Shown here: positions 48,279 to 57,274 of the stretch, piece after piece | Position numbering within the stretch: the stretch's first letter is position 1 | Layout: every line of letters starts with the position of its first letter | Assembly: GCF_005862305.2 (NCBI RefSeq) | Contig: NZ_CP054021.1 | Span: 1-64,000 of the forward strand | Length of the DNA stretch: 64,000 nt | Reading direction: 5' to 3' | Origin: Rhizobium indicum | GTDB taxonomy: Bacteria; Pseudomonadota; Alphaproteobacteria; Rhizobiales; Rhizobiaceae | The notes under the pieces: model-generated | Seen by the model: only the letters and a program-made list of their open reading frames with translations | Told to the model about the DNA's origin: nothing | Database searches by the model: none | Program-made: the position numbers and the translations under genes

Positions 48279-49499
48279 ATGATTCCCGCTCAAATTTCCC
48301 CGACGGGTGAGGGAGCGCCGCCGCGCTTCCGATTGCTCAGCGCGCTTTCCTATTGCGCGCCGCTGCTCGTCAACGGCATCGTCCTGCCGTTCTTCCCCGT
48401 CTGGCTTGCGGGCCACAGCTTCAGCGACCACGAAATCGGTGTGATCCTGGCCGTTCCGATGGTGGTGCGCGTGCTGGTGGCGCCTGTTGTCGCCATGATC
48501 GCCGACCGGATGAAGGAGCGCGCCGACGTGCTGCTCTGGTCAGGCGGCCTCTCGCTGCTGACGGCGGTGGCACTCTACTGGACGACGACTTTCTGGCCTG
48601 TCTTCATCGTCTTTACGCTGCAGGGCGCCACCTTCGCGCCCTATGTGCCGGTCGTCGAATCGATCGTCATATCGGGCGTGCGCCGCTGGGGTCTCGATTA
48701 CGGATCGATGCGGGTCTGGGGCTCGATTGCTTTCATCGTCTCGACGCTGGTCGGTGGCCAGTTGATCAACCGGTGGGGCGGCGGGATGGTGCTTGATGTC
48801 ATGGCGTTCGGCTTTATCATGACCGTGGTCATGGCGATCTTCTGTCCGCGCATCGGGCCGACGCGGCGCCGCGGCCAGCCGATCGATCTTCCGGCCGCCA
48901 CCGGCAGCGGCCTGCGTAAGCCGCACCTGCTGCTGCTCTTGATTGGCGTCGCCATCCAGCAATCGAGCCATGCGGTGCTCAACGCCTTCTCCTCGATCTA
49001 CTGGCATCACCTCGGCTTTTCCGGCACCGAGGTCGGCCTGCTCTGGAGCGCCGGCGTCGCTTCGGAAGTGACGGTGTTCTTCCTGTCGAAGCGCCTCAGC
49101 CGTCGCTTCGACGCCTGGACGCTGATCCGCTTCGGCTGCGCCATCAGCGTCTGCCGCTGGATCCTGTTTCCGATGAATACGGGCTTTGCCGGTTTCTTCC
49201 TGCTGCAGTGTTTCCACGGCTTCACCTACGCCTTCGTGCATACCGGCGTGCAGCGGCGGATCGTGGCTACGGTGCAGGAGACGCAGGAATCCTCGGCGCA
49301 GGGCGCCTATTTCTTCTATGTCGGCATGGCGATGGCGCTGATGACCCTGGCGTCGGGTTATCTCTATGCCTGGCTCGGCGTCGTCAGCTATTACCTCATG
49401 GCCGTAGTCGCGTTCTCCGGCCTCGGCCTCGTGATCTTCGCCTATTATCTTCAGCCCCAAAGGTTAGTTTCGGGCGGAAAGACCAGGGAAGCGGCGTAA
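48279..49499 (+). CDS. MFS transporter, HcaT (3-phenylpropionate transporter)-like
   Basis: Transporter of 406 residues with about twelve hydrophobic segments. The conserved features of this MFS_1-like branch are YCAPLLVNGIVLPFFPVWLAG in the first helix, VPMVVRVLVAPVVAMIADR, and LDYGSMRVWGSIAFI near residue 145. The true substrate is unknown; HcaT is the best characterised relative. Its 3' end overlaps the convergent epimerase gene by 49 bases. Confidence 0.87.
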   Translation: MIPAQISPTGEGAPPRFRLLSALSYCAPLLVNGIVLPFFPVWLAGHSFSDHEIGVILAVPMVVRVLVAPVVAMIADRMKERADVLLWSGGLSLLTAVALYWTTTFWPVFIVFTLQGATFAPYVPVVESIVISGVRRWGLDYGSMRVWGSIAFIVSTLVGGQLINRWGGGMVLDVMAFGFIMTVVMAIFCPRIGPTRRRGQPIDLPAATGSGLRKPHLLLLLIGVAIQQSSHAVLNAFSSIYWHHLGFSGTEVGLLWSAGVASEVTVFFLSKRLSRRFDAWTLIRFGCAISVCRWILFPMNTGFAGFFLLQCFHGFTYAFVHTGVQRRIVATVQETQESSAQGAYFFYVGMAMALMTLASGYLYAWLGVVSYYLMAVVAFSGLGLVIFAYYLQPQRLVSGGKTREAA

Positions 49500-50434
49500 C
49501 GCAGGCCGGGTTCGCGGTCGCGGGCAAGCAGCAGCGGACCATCGAGATCGACGAAATCGGCATTCTGGGCGAGCAGAACGGCGGGCGCCATGGCAAGCGA
49601 GGTGCCGACCATGCAGCCGATCATGATGCTGAATCCAAGCCGTTCGGCCTCGGCCTTCATCGACAGCGCCTCCGTCAGGCCGCCGGTCTTGTCGAGCTTG
49701 ATGTTGATCGCGTCGTAGCGGTCGGCAAGGCTTGCGAGATCGCCGGTGTGGTGGACGCTCTCGTCGGCGCAGACGAGGAGCGGGCGGCGGATTTCGGCGA
49801 GCAACGCGTCGCGACCGGCCGGCAGCGGTTGTTCGACGAGGGCCACACCCGCTTGCGCCGCGATATTGAGGTGGTGTTCCAACACCGCTTCCGGCCAGCC
49901 CTCATTGGCATCAAGGATGATGGCGGTATCGGGCGCGGCCGCGCGGACGGCGCGGATGCGGCTTTCATCGTCCCCGGTTCCGACCTTGACCTTGAGCAGT
50001 GCACGGCCGGCATGTTCGCGGGCCTGGGCGGCCATCACCTCCGGCTCACCGAGCGAGATGGTGTAGGCTGTGGTGAGCGGCTGCGGAGCGGAAAGGCCGA
50101 GACGGGCCGCGACGCTTTCACCGGTTTGTTTCGCCTCCAGGTCCCAGAGGGCGCAATCGACGGCGTTGCGGGCCGCACCCGGCGGCATCGCCGACAGCAG
50201 GTCGCGGCGCGAGATGCCGGCCTCGATCAGCGGTCGCGCCGCCTCGATCTGGGCGAAAACACTCTCCATGGTCTCGCCGTAGCGGCGGTAGGGCACGCAT
50301 TCGCCAAGCCCCTGCTTACCCTCTTCGATAAGCGTGCAGGTGATGACGTCGGCCTCGGTCTTTGCCCCGCGCGAGATGGTGAAGGTCCCGGCAATCGGAA
50401 AGGAATTCATCTGGATATCGAGGGTGCGCGGCAT
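49451..50434 (-). CDS. L-Ala-D/L-Glu (dipeptide) epimerase, enolase superfamily
   Basis: Enolase-superfamily enzyme of 327 residues that epimerises L-Ala-D-Glu from peptidoglycan turnover. The catalytic KVKVG lysine motif is in ALLKVKVGTGDDESRI near residue 150, and metal ligands are in ILDANEGWPE, VEQPLP and CADESVH. The second catalytic Lys is in AINIKLDKTGG near residue 250. The MGCM-type sequence IMIGCMVGTSLA is the usual dipeptide-epimerase signature. The last 16 codons overlap the convergent MFS gene. Confidence 0.9.
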   Translation of the reverse strand: MPRTLDIQMNSFPIAGTFTISRGAKTEADVITCTLIEEGKQGLGECVPYRRYGETMESVFAQIEAARPLIEAGISRRDLLSAMPPGAARNAVDCALWDLEAKQTGESVAARLGLSAPQPLTTAYTISLGEPEVMAAQAREHAGRALLKVKVGTGDDESRIRAVRAAAPDTAIILDANEGWPEAVLEHHLNIAAQAGVALVEQPLPAGRDALLAEIRRPLLVCADESVHHTGDLASLADRYDAINIKLDKTGGLTEALSMKAEAERLGFSIMIGCMVGTSLAMAPAVLLAQNADFVDLDGPLLLARDREPGLRYAASLVFPPETNLWG

Positions 50435-50533
50435 TATTGCTCTCCTGCAAGCATGGAAATTGCACGGTGCTTCTGTATATTGACGCGCCGGGCGAACGAT
50501 CTGCTTCGCGATTCGGCAATGTCGCTGTAAGCC

Positions 50534-51703
50534 TTGAAAGACACAAGTATCTTGAACGCCGAGAATCGCAACGCCGCCTCACTGCAAGTGGACGACCAGG
50601 CTGATGGCTCGGGACAGCGTGTGCGTCTTCAGGGCAATTGGCGCAGCGCTTACATCCATCTGGTGCTGCGCGATTTCGAAAAGCTCCTGCAAAAGAAGAA
50701 TGGCGATCTGACGGTAGACCTCTCGGAGATTTCGGAGATTGACACCGCCGGCATCTGGCTGCTGTGCCGGCTGAAGAAGCAAGAAGAGGCGGGCGGGCGG
50801 ACGGTTCGCTTCGAAGGCACCAACTCGCATATCGACGAAATGCTGGAGATGTTTTCCGAGGAGCCGGCTAAGCCCGAGCCGGAGCAGGTGGAGAAAGTCT
50901 CGCTTGCCACGCGCATCTTCGCGCCGATCGGCAAAATGACCTATGAGGTCTGGGACAATTTCGCCGCTGCCATGTATATCCTCGGCTCGGCTGTGCGCGG
51001 CGCGCAGATGAAGTTCGGCCGCGGCAGCGGCGTTTCGCCTGCCTCGATCGTCAACCAGATCGACCATATGGGCGTTCGCGCCGTTCCGATCATCTTGCTG
51101 ATGTCTTTCCTGATCGGGGCGATCATCGCCCAGCAAGGCGCCTTCCAGCTGCGCTACTTCGGTGCTGAGGTCTTCGTCGTCGATCTCGTCGGCATCCTGC
51201 AATTGCGCGAAATCGGCGTGCTCTTGACCTCGATCATGATTGCCGGCCGCTCGGGCAGCGCGATCACCGCCGAAATCGGTTCGATGAAGATGCGCGAGGA
51301 GATCGACGCGCTGAAGGTGATGGGGCTGAACCCGATCGGCGTGTTGATCTTTCCGCGGCTAGTGGCGCTGACCATAGCGCTGCCGCTTTTGACGGTGCTG
51401 GCAAATTTCGCCTCGCTGGGCGGTGCTGCCGCCGTCGCCTGGGGCTATTCCGGCATCACCTTCGCCAACTTCCTGTCGCGCCTGCACGAGGCGGTCACAC
51501 TGTCGACGGTGCTCTCAGGCATGATCAAGGCGCCGTTCATGGCATTGGTCATCGGCATCGTCGCCGCCGTCGAGGGGCTGAAGGTCGGCGGCAGCGCGGA
51601 ATCGCTCGGCCAGCACGTGACGGCCGCGGTGGTGAAGGCGATTTTCGTCGTCATCCTGATGGACGGGCTTTTTGCGATGTTCTATGCAGCGATCGATTTC
51701 TAG
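50534..51703 (+). CDS. MlaE-family ABC transporter permease with N-terminal STAS domain
   Basis: Permease of an MCE/Mla-type lipid transporter, 389 residues. Residues about 20-105 form a STAS domain (TVDLSEISEIDTAGIWLLCRLKK), and the rest is the MlaE permease with the typical EIGVLLTSIMIAGRSGSAITAEIGSMKMREEIDALKVMG loop. The STAS-permease fusion combines what MlaB and MlaE do separately in E. coli. The start is a TTG at 50534 and could be a few codons off. First gene of a four-gene operon. Confidence 0.92.
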   Translation: MKDTSILNAENRNAASLQVDDQADGSGQRVRLQGNWRSAYIHLVLRDFEKLLQKKNGDLTVDLSEISEIDTAGIWLLCRLKKQEEAGGRTVRFEGTNSHIDEMLEMFSEEPAKPEPEQVEKVSLATRIFAPIGKMTYEVWDNFAAAMYILGSAVRGAQMKFGRGSGVSPASIVNQIDHMGVRAVPIILLMSFLIGAIIAQQGAFQLRYFGAEVFVVDLVGILQLREIGVLLTSIMIAGRSGSAITAEIGSMKMREEIDALKVMGLNPIGVLIFPRLVALTIALPLLTVLANFASLGGAAAVAWGYSGITFANFLSRLHEAVTLSTVLSGMIKAPFMALVIGIVAAVEGLKVGGSAESLGQHVTAAVVKAIFVVILMDGLFAMFYAAIDF

Positions 51704-51704
51704 G

Positions 51705-52550
51705 ATGGCGGACCGCGTGGACGAGAAACCGATCGATACGGAAGACAAGGACGAAAGGGACATCGTGCTGTCGGCGCGCGACGTCACCGTCGGCTTCGGC
51801 TCCAAGGTCGTGCTCGACAATCTGAACCTCAATATCTACCGCGGCGAGATCCTCGGCTTCGTCGGCGCGTCGGGCACGGGTAAATCGGTGCTGATGCGCA
51901 CGGTGCTCCGGCTGCTGCCGCGCCGCTCCGGCACGATCAAGATCCTCGGCCAGGATTTCGACGAGCTCGATGAACCGCAGCGCAACGCCCTCGACATGCG
52001 GCTCGGCGTGCTGTTCCAGCAGGGAGCGCTGTTCTCGTCGCTGACGGTCAAGGAAAACATCCAGGTGCCGATGCGCGAATATCTCGACCTGCCGACCTCG
52101 CTGATGGACGAATTGGCGCATTTGAAGATCCGTATGGTCGGGCTTGCAGCCGATGCCGCCGACAAATATCCATCCGAACTGTCCGGCGGCATGATCAAGC
52201 GCGCAGCCCTTGCCCGCGCACTGTCACTCGATCCGGAACTCGTCTTCCTGGACGAGCCGACCTCCGGCCTCGACCCGATCGGTGCGGCCGAATTCGACGA
52301 ACTGATCGCCAACCTGCGCGATAGTCTGGGATTGACCGTGTATATGGTGACGCACGACCTCGACAGCCTGTTTTCGGTCTGCGACCGTATTGCCGTGCTC
52401 GGAAAGAAGCGAGTAATGGTGGAAGGCACGATCGACGACATGCTGGCCTATGACGATCCGTGGGTGCAGGCCTATTTCAAGGGCAAACGCGCGCGGTCGA
52501 TTGTGCCGCAGAACGATGCTGCCGCGCGGCACGACAGCAGCGGAAAGTGA
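51705..52550 (+). CDS. MlaF-like ABC transporter ATP-binding protein
   Basis: Cytoplasmic ATPase of 281 residues powering the Mla-type lipid transporter. Walker A is GASGTGKS, Q-loop GVLFQQGALF, signature ELSGGMIKRAALARAL, Walker B LVFLDEPTSGLDP and H-loop MVTHDLDS. The ELSGGM signature is characteristic of MlaF. The ATG lies one base after the permease stop, so translation is probably coupled. Confidence 0.95.
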   Translation: MADRVDEKPIDTEDKDERDIVLSARDVTVGFGSKVVLDNLNLNIYRGEILGFVGASGTGKSVLMRTVLRLLPRRSGTIKILGQDFDELDEPQRNALDMRLGVLFQQGALFSSLTVKENIQVPMREYLDLPTSLMDELAHLKIRMVGLAADAADKYPSELSGGMIKRAALARALSLDPELVFLDEPTSGLDPIGAAEFDELIANLRDSLGLTVYMVTHDLDSLFSVCDRIAVLGKKRVMVEGTIDDMLAYDDPWVQAYFKGKRARSIVPQNDAAARHDSSGK

Positions 52551-52559
52551 CCGGATAAG

Positions 52560-53930
52560 ATGGAAACCAAAGCCAATTACACGATTGTCGGTTTTTTCAC
52601 GGTGCTGGTGATCGCGGCTGCCTTTGGCTTCGTCTACTGGATGGCCGAATATGGCCGCGGCGGCCCGATGACGGAACTGATCGTTCGTATTCCGGGCTCG
52701 GCCAACGGTCTCAGCGTCGGCTCGCCGGTGCGCTTCAACGGCATCCAGATCGGCTCGGTGCAGACGCTGTCGATCGATGCCGACGATCCGCAATATTCGC
52801 TGGCCTTCACCCAGGTGCGCACCGATGCGCCGATCTACCCCTCCACCAAGGCCGCCCTTGAAATCCAGGGTTTGACAGGGGCTGCCTATATCGAACTCTC
52901 GGGCGGCCGCAAGGGCGAGGAAAGCATCCTCCAGCATGCGATCGATAACGGCAAACGCGCCGTCATCGTTGCCGACCAGTCGAGCGTCACCAATCTTCTG
53001 GCAACCGCCGACAAGATCCTCGATCGCGCCAACGACGCGGTCGGCGAGCTTCAGGGTTTCATCGAAGATTCGCGCGGGCCGTTGACCGAGACTTTCAAGA
53101 ATGCCGAGACGTTTTCGGATGCGCTTGCCAAGAATTCCGGCAATATCGACGCCTTCCTGCAGAGCGTGGGTGAGCTCTCCAATACGGTGAAGGCGGTCTC
53201 CGGCCGTGTCGATTCGACGCTTCAAGCCGTCGAGTCGCTGGTCAAGGCGGTCGATGCGCAGAAGATCGACAACATCGTCTCCAATGCCGAGAAGATTACC
53301 GCCAATGTCGCCGATGCCTCCGGCGACCTCAAGGGCGCGATCCAGAAGTTCGACCAGACGGCCACAACCTTCAACGATTTCGGCAAGCAGGCACAGGCGA
53401 CACTCGATCGCGTCGATACGCTCGTTGCCCAGATCGACCCGGCGAAGGTGAAGGGTTCCGTGGACGACATCGCGCAGGCGACCAAGGATGCGCGCGCCGC
53501 CGTCGCCTCGATCCGCGAGGTCGCCAACACGGTTTCGGCGCGTCAGAAAGATATCGACCAGACGATCCAGGACGTATCGCAGCTTTCCAACAAGCTGAAT
53601 TCGGCCTCGACCCGCATCGACGGCATTCTCATCAAGGTCGATGCGCTGCTCGGCACCGACAATACGCAATCGCTGTTCACCGAGGCGCGCAATACGCTGG
53701 AATCCTTCAAGAAGGTCGCCGACAACCTGAATTCGCGCATTGGACCGATTGCCGACAATCTGCAGAAATTCTCGAGCGGCGGCTTGCGCGACGTGCAGAC
53801 TCTCGTCAACGACATGCGCGGAACCGTCAGCAATCTGAACGATACGATCACCAACTTCGACCGCAATCCGCAACGCCTGATCTTCGGCGGGGACACGGTG
53901 AAGCAATATGACGGCCGGACGCGGCGTTAA
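52560..53930 (+). CDS. MCE (MlaD-like) lipid-binding protein
   Basis: Periplasmic substrate-binding subunit of 456 residues anchored by one N-terminal helix (TIVGFFTVLVIAAAFGFVYWM). It has an MCE domain (residues about 40-120, with NGLSVGSPVRFNGIQIGSVQ) and a long helical tail (about 150-440) rich in heptad-like repeats such as DKILDRANDAVGEL. MlaD homologues form hexameric rings that carry phospholipids across the periplasm. The long tail is typical of PqiB/YebT-like or alphaproteobacterial MCE proteins rather than short E. coli MlaD. Confidence 0.94.
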   Translation: METKANYTIVGFFTVLVIAAAFGFVYWMAEYGRGGPMTELIVRIPGSANGLSVGSPVRFNGIQIGSVQTLSIDADDPQYSLAFTQVRTDAPIYPSTKAALEIQGLTGAAYIELSGGRKGEESILQHAIDNGKRAVIVADQSSVTNLLATADKILDRANDAVGELQGFIEDSRGPLTETFKNAETFSDALAKNSGNIDAFLQSVGELSNTVKAVSGRVDSTLQAVESLVKAVDAQKIDNIVSNAEKITANVADASGDLKGAIQKFDQTATTFNDFGKQAQATLDRVDTLVAQIDPAKVKGSVDDIAQATKDARAAVASIREVANTVSARQKDIDQTIQDVSQLSNKLNSASTRIDGILIKVDALLGTDNTQSLFTEARNTLESFKKVADNLNSRIGPIADNLQKFSSGGLRDVQTLVNDMRGTVSNLNDTITNFDRNPQRLIFGGDTVKQYDGRTRR

Positions 53931-53954
53931 CTGGGAAATCAGGGGTAGCCTAAT

Positions 53955-54566
53955 ATGGTCGCATCGCATTTGTTGTCGCGCCGTTCACGGATCAGGGGAA
54001 CGGTGATCGCGCTGCCGCTGACGGCGCTGATCCTTTCGGGGTGCGGCACCGCGGCCAAGAACGACACCTATGACCTGCCCGCTGCCGTCGACGGCAGTGG
54101 ACCCGCGGCCAAATCCCGCCAGATCCTGATCGCCAGCCCGACGGCGCTAAGGTCGCTCGACAGCGAGCAGATCGTCATCCGTGTTTCGCCTTCGGAAATC
54201 CAGTATCTCTCAAAGGCGCAGTGGGGCGACAAGCTGCCGCGCATAGTGCAGTCGAAGCTGGTGGAAGCCTTCGAGAACTCGGGCAAGCTCGGCGGCGTCG
54301 GCATGCCGGGGCAGGGGCTGGCGATCGACTACCAGATCGTCACCGATATCCGCGCCTTCGAGATCGACGCTTCGCACGGCAACCAGGCGGTGGTCGAAAT
54401 TTCCGCCAAGATCCTCAATGATCGCAACGGCTCGGTGCGCGCCCAGAAGGTGTTCCGCGCCATGGCGCCGGCCGGCGGCGACAATGACGGCTTCGTCAAA
54501 GGCCTCGACCGCGCCTTCTCCAACGTCGCCTCCGAGATCGTCAGCTGGACGCTGCGCTCAATTTGA
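53955..54566 (+). CDS. ABC-type transport auxiliary lipoprotein (PqiC-like)
   Basis: Lipoprotein of 203 residues with lipobox LILSGC (Cys near residue 30). It carries the ABC-transport auxiliary component domain (YDLPAA opening, VIRVSPSEIQYLSKAQWGDKLPRIVQSKLVEAFENSG). It is the fourth gene of the MCE operon and probably sits in the outer membrane, linking the MCE barrel to it. Spacing to the MlaD-like gene is 24 bases. Confidence 0.92.
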   Translation: MVASHLLSRRSRIRGTVIALPLTALILSGCGTAAKNDTYDLPAAVDGSGPAAKSRQILIASPTALRSLDSEQIVIRVSPSEIQYLSKAQWGDKLPRIVQSKLVEAFENSGKLGGVGMPGQGLAIDYQIVTDIRAFEIDASHGNQAVVEISAKILNDRNGSVRAQKVFRAMAPAGGDNDGFVKGLDRAFSNVASEIVSWTLRSI

Positions 54567-54713
54567 ATTTGAATTTCGGTGCCGCCCCGTGAATATCGGG
54601 GGTTGTCGATTGTGAAAAATATTTGATCCCATGGCATAGGGGTCGTCATCGTATTCAATTTCTTCACGAATTTATGGAACGCATCATGTAGTCCCTTTCA
54701 GGAGGAATGCTGC

Positions 54714-55967
54714 ATGGTGGTTGCGCGAGTATTCGGGAAATCGTCATCGGAGGCGATCCAGCGCGAAAATGATCGCCTGGCTGCGCTGCAACAGCTCGAT
54801 CTGCTCGACACGCCGAGAGACGAGGGCTTCGAGCGGATCGTACGCCTGATAAAGGAGGTCTTTTCCATCGACATCGGCATCGTGTCGCTGATCGATGCGC
54901 ATCGGCAATGGTACAAGGCTTGCTCCGGCCTCGCGGGCGACGAGGTGTCGCGCGAAGATACGTTCTGCCGCTATGTCGTGGACTGTGAAAGGCCTGTTGT
55001 CGTGCAGGACGCTACCAGGGACTCGCGGTTTTCACAGCATCCTGCGGTGACGGGCGAGGACAGTATTCGTTTTTATGCCGGTGTGCCGTTGAGAACAAAA
55101 GCCGGGCACATGATCGGAACGGTATGCGCAATCGACCGCAGGCCAAGATCGTTCGGCAACAGAGATCTCGGCATTCTCGAGGAACTGGCGGGCGCGGCGA
55201 TGGACCGCATCGAGCTCATGCAGTCGGCCGCGATCGACAGCCTCACCGAGGCGATGACGCGGCGTGCCTTCAAGCAGGAGGCAGATCAGCTCATTTCGCT
55301 CGCTTTGCGGCACAAGCACGACCTCTCATGCATCGTCTTCGATATCGACCATTTCAAGAAGGTGAACGATACGCATGGACATGCGGCCGGGGACGAGGTC
55401 CTCAAGGCGGTCGCATCGACCTGCAAGGCGACCCTTCGAGCCGGTGATCTGTTCGGCCGTCTTGGCGGCGAGGAATTTGCCGTCATCCTGCCGCATGTCG
55501 ATCGGGAAGGTGCCGTTGCAGTTGCCGAGAAACTCAGAGCCGCCATCGCCTCCGAGATCATACGCGGCGATCACGGCGCCCTGACCGTCACAGCCAGTTT
55601 TGGAACTTCGGCACTCTCGATCGTCAGCAAGGAGATCGAGACCTTGCTGGCTCAGGCGGATGCGGCAATGTATCAGGCCAAGCATGGTGGTCGGAATCGT
55701 TGCGTGTCGTGGAGTTCCATCCACGCCGATCACGCCATTGGGGCTCGACGGCGGGTGCTGAAGGCGGGTTCGATCCTGTTCAACGATCGGCGTTCGACCA
55801 TCGACTGCACCGTCAAATCCATAGGCTCGGAGAGCGCCGGCATTTCAGTCTCCAATACATCAGGCATTCCTTCGGAATTTGTCCTGGCCATCAAAGGCGA
55901 AGGATTCGAAACGAATTGCAAGGTGATCGCGCAAGACCGGCAGCATCTGGAAGTCGCGTTCAGATAA
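54714..55967 (+). CDS. GAF-GGDEF diguanylate cyclase with C-terminal PilZ-like domain
   Basis: Signalling protein of 417 residues. The GAF domain (about 20-165) includes LLDTPRDEGFERIVRLIKEVF and AGVPLRTKAGHMIGTVCAID. The GGDEF domain (about 170-335) has GGEEF intact and DIDHFKKVNDTHGHAAGD. A C-terminal stretch (about 340-417) resembles a PilZ domain, beginning ARRRVLKAGSILFNDRRSTIDCTV. In canonical PilZ an N/D-x-S-x-x-G motif follows; here it reads SIGSESAG, so c-di-GMP binding by this domain may be lost. No sensor ligand is known. Confidence 0.9.
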   Translation: MVVARVFGKSSSEAIQRENDRLAALQQLDLLDTPRDEGFERIVRLIKEVFSIDIGIVSLIDAHRQWYKACSGLAGDEVSREDTFCRYVVDCERPVVVQDATRDSRFSQHPAVTGEDSIRFYAGVPLRTKAGHMIGTVCAIDRRPRSFGNRDLGILEELAGAAMDRIELMQSAAIDSLTEAMTRRAFKQEADQLISLALRHKHDLSCIVFDIDHFKKVNDTHGHAAGDEVLKAVASTCKATLRAGDLFGRLGGEEFAVILPHVDREGAVAVAEKLRAAIASEIIRGDHGALTVTASFGTSALSIVSKEIETLLAQADAAMYQAKHGGRNRCVSWSSIHADHAIGARRRVLKAGSILFNDRRSTIDCTVKSIGSESAGISVSNTSGIPSEFVLAIKGEGFETNCKVIAQDRQHLEVAFR

Positions 55968-55971
55968 CCCG

Positions 55972-56077
55972 TTAGAGCGCCGTGCGCCTTTTGGGACGCA
56001 CAAAGGACGCTCTAACTCTTTGAGTCTACGCATCGTGCTTTCCGAAAATCGCTTCCGATTTTCGGGCCGATGCGCTA
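55972..56077. repeat. rhizobial intergenic repeat (two hairpins)
   Basis: TTAGAGCG...CGCTCTAA forms one inverted structure (55972-56015) and CCGAAAATCG-CTTC-CGATTTTCGG another (56042-56065). The same sequence type is scattered through Rhizobium genomes, and a partial copy is at 48083-48129. It fills the gap between the GAF-GGDEF and carboxypeptidase genes and may act as a transcript end. Confidence 0.75.
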
Positions 56078-56112
56078 GCAAAATCCTGCCGGCAAGTCTC
56101 CGCTCATCGGGC

Positions 56113-56988
56113 CTATTTCGTCGGTTGCGAATCCGTCATCGTCGCGCCCGGCTGCGTGCCTGGCGTCGTGGAAGCTGTGGCGCTTGATGACGGCGACAGG
56201 GTGCTGTCCAGCAAGCTTGCCATTTTGTCGTCGCGTATGCTCGCAGTCTTTTCGCCCATGACGACGCCGACCACGCGGCGGCCATCCTTCAGCGCCGAGG
56301 TCACGACATTGTAGCCCGATGCATCGGTGTAGCCGGTCTTGATGCCGTCGACGCCGTCATAGCGATACATGAGGTTGTTGTGGCCACGCAGCTTCATGCC
56401 GCGGAACTGGAAGCCGCGCATGGAGAAGAGCTTGAACTCTTCGGGGAAGTCCCGCATCAGCGAAACGCCGAGTGTCGCCATGTCCCGCGCCGTGGTGACC
56501 TGCTCCGGATCGGGAAGGCCCGACGGATTCTTGAAGACCGTATCCTTCATACCGAGTTGGCGTGCCTTGTCGGTCATCGCCTTGGCGAAAACCTGTTCGG
56601 AGCCGCCAAGCTGTTCGGCGATCGCCACAGCCGCATCATTGGCAGAGAGCACGACAATGCCTTCGACCGCTTCGCGCAGCGTCACCTTGCGGCCGGCGCC
56701 GACAGCGAGCTTGAAGGGCTCCTTGCTCTCGGCATTCTCAGACATGGTGAGCTTCTGGTCCCAGTTGAGGCGCCCGTCATGCAGGGCCTCGAAGGCGAGA
56801 TAGAGCGTCATCATTTTGGTCAGCGACGCCGGATAGTTCAGATCGTCCTGGTTGGAACCTTCGAGGATCTGGCCGGACTGCACATCCACGACGAAGCTTG
56901 CCTGGCCTGCCTGAACCTGAGTGAAAGCGCCCATCAGGAAAAAGGAAGAGAGCGCGGTGGCAAGGAGCCTGGATGTCGTCTTGGTCAT
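56113..56988 (-). CDS. D-alanyl-D-alanine carboxypeptidase (DacA/PBP5-like)
   Basis: Periplasmic serine peptidase of 291 residues trimming the terminal D-Ala of peptidoglycan stem peptides. It has a signal peptide (FFLMGAFTQVQAGQ). The penicillin-binding motifs are all present: YPASLTKMM (SxxK), LSANDAAVA (SxN) and IKTGYT (KTG). The C-terminus after about residue 265 is a Ser/Thr/Pro-rich tail, shorter than in E. coli PBP5 and without an obvious amphipathic anchor. The start at 56988 (MTKTTSR) is chosen over a longer frame with no signal character. Confidence 0.93.
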   Translation of the reverse strand: MTKTTSRLLATALSSFFLMGAFTQVQAGQASFVVDVQSGQILEGSNQDDLNYPASLTKMMTLYLAFEALHDGRLNWDQKLTMSENAESKEPFKLAVGAGRKVTLREAVEGIVVLSANDAAVAIAEQLGGSEQVFAKAMTDKARQLGMKDTVFKNPSGLPDPEQVTTARDMATLGVSLMRDFPEEFKLFSMRGFQFRGMKLRGHNNLMYRYDGVDGIKTGYTDASGYNVVTSALKDGRRVVGVVMGEKTASIRDDKMASLLDSTLSPSSSATASTTPGTQPGATMTDSQPTK

Positions 56989-57274
56989 CAATGTTGCTGT
57001 CTCTGTCGTTTGGATGGTGGAGTGAGCCGTTTGTTTGAATGTGAGCGGATCAGAAAAGTTTGTGACGGAATGAAGGACAGCGGGCAATAAAAAAGGGTCA
57101 TCCACAGCTGATTCCTTTTGTCTCACCATGTCAGGCTTTGGCCTTGCCGACGTCGAGCGGCTTTCGGCCTGCAGCGAGGAATGAAGCGTCGGATCTCGCA
57201 CAATCCTTGCGGCCACGCTCATTTCGATCTAAGGCGCTGGAAGACAGCATTACGCTGCGTGAGGTGGGATTTCT

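Noticed and set aside
52224..53969. A 581-codon open frame opposite the MlaD-like gene
   Set aside because: Composition is that of an antisense reading; the MCE operon on the plus strand explains the region fully.
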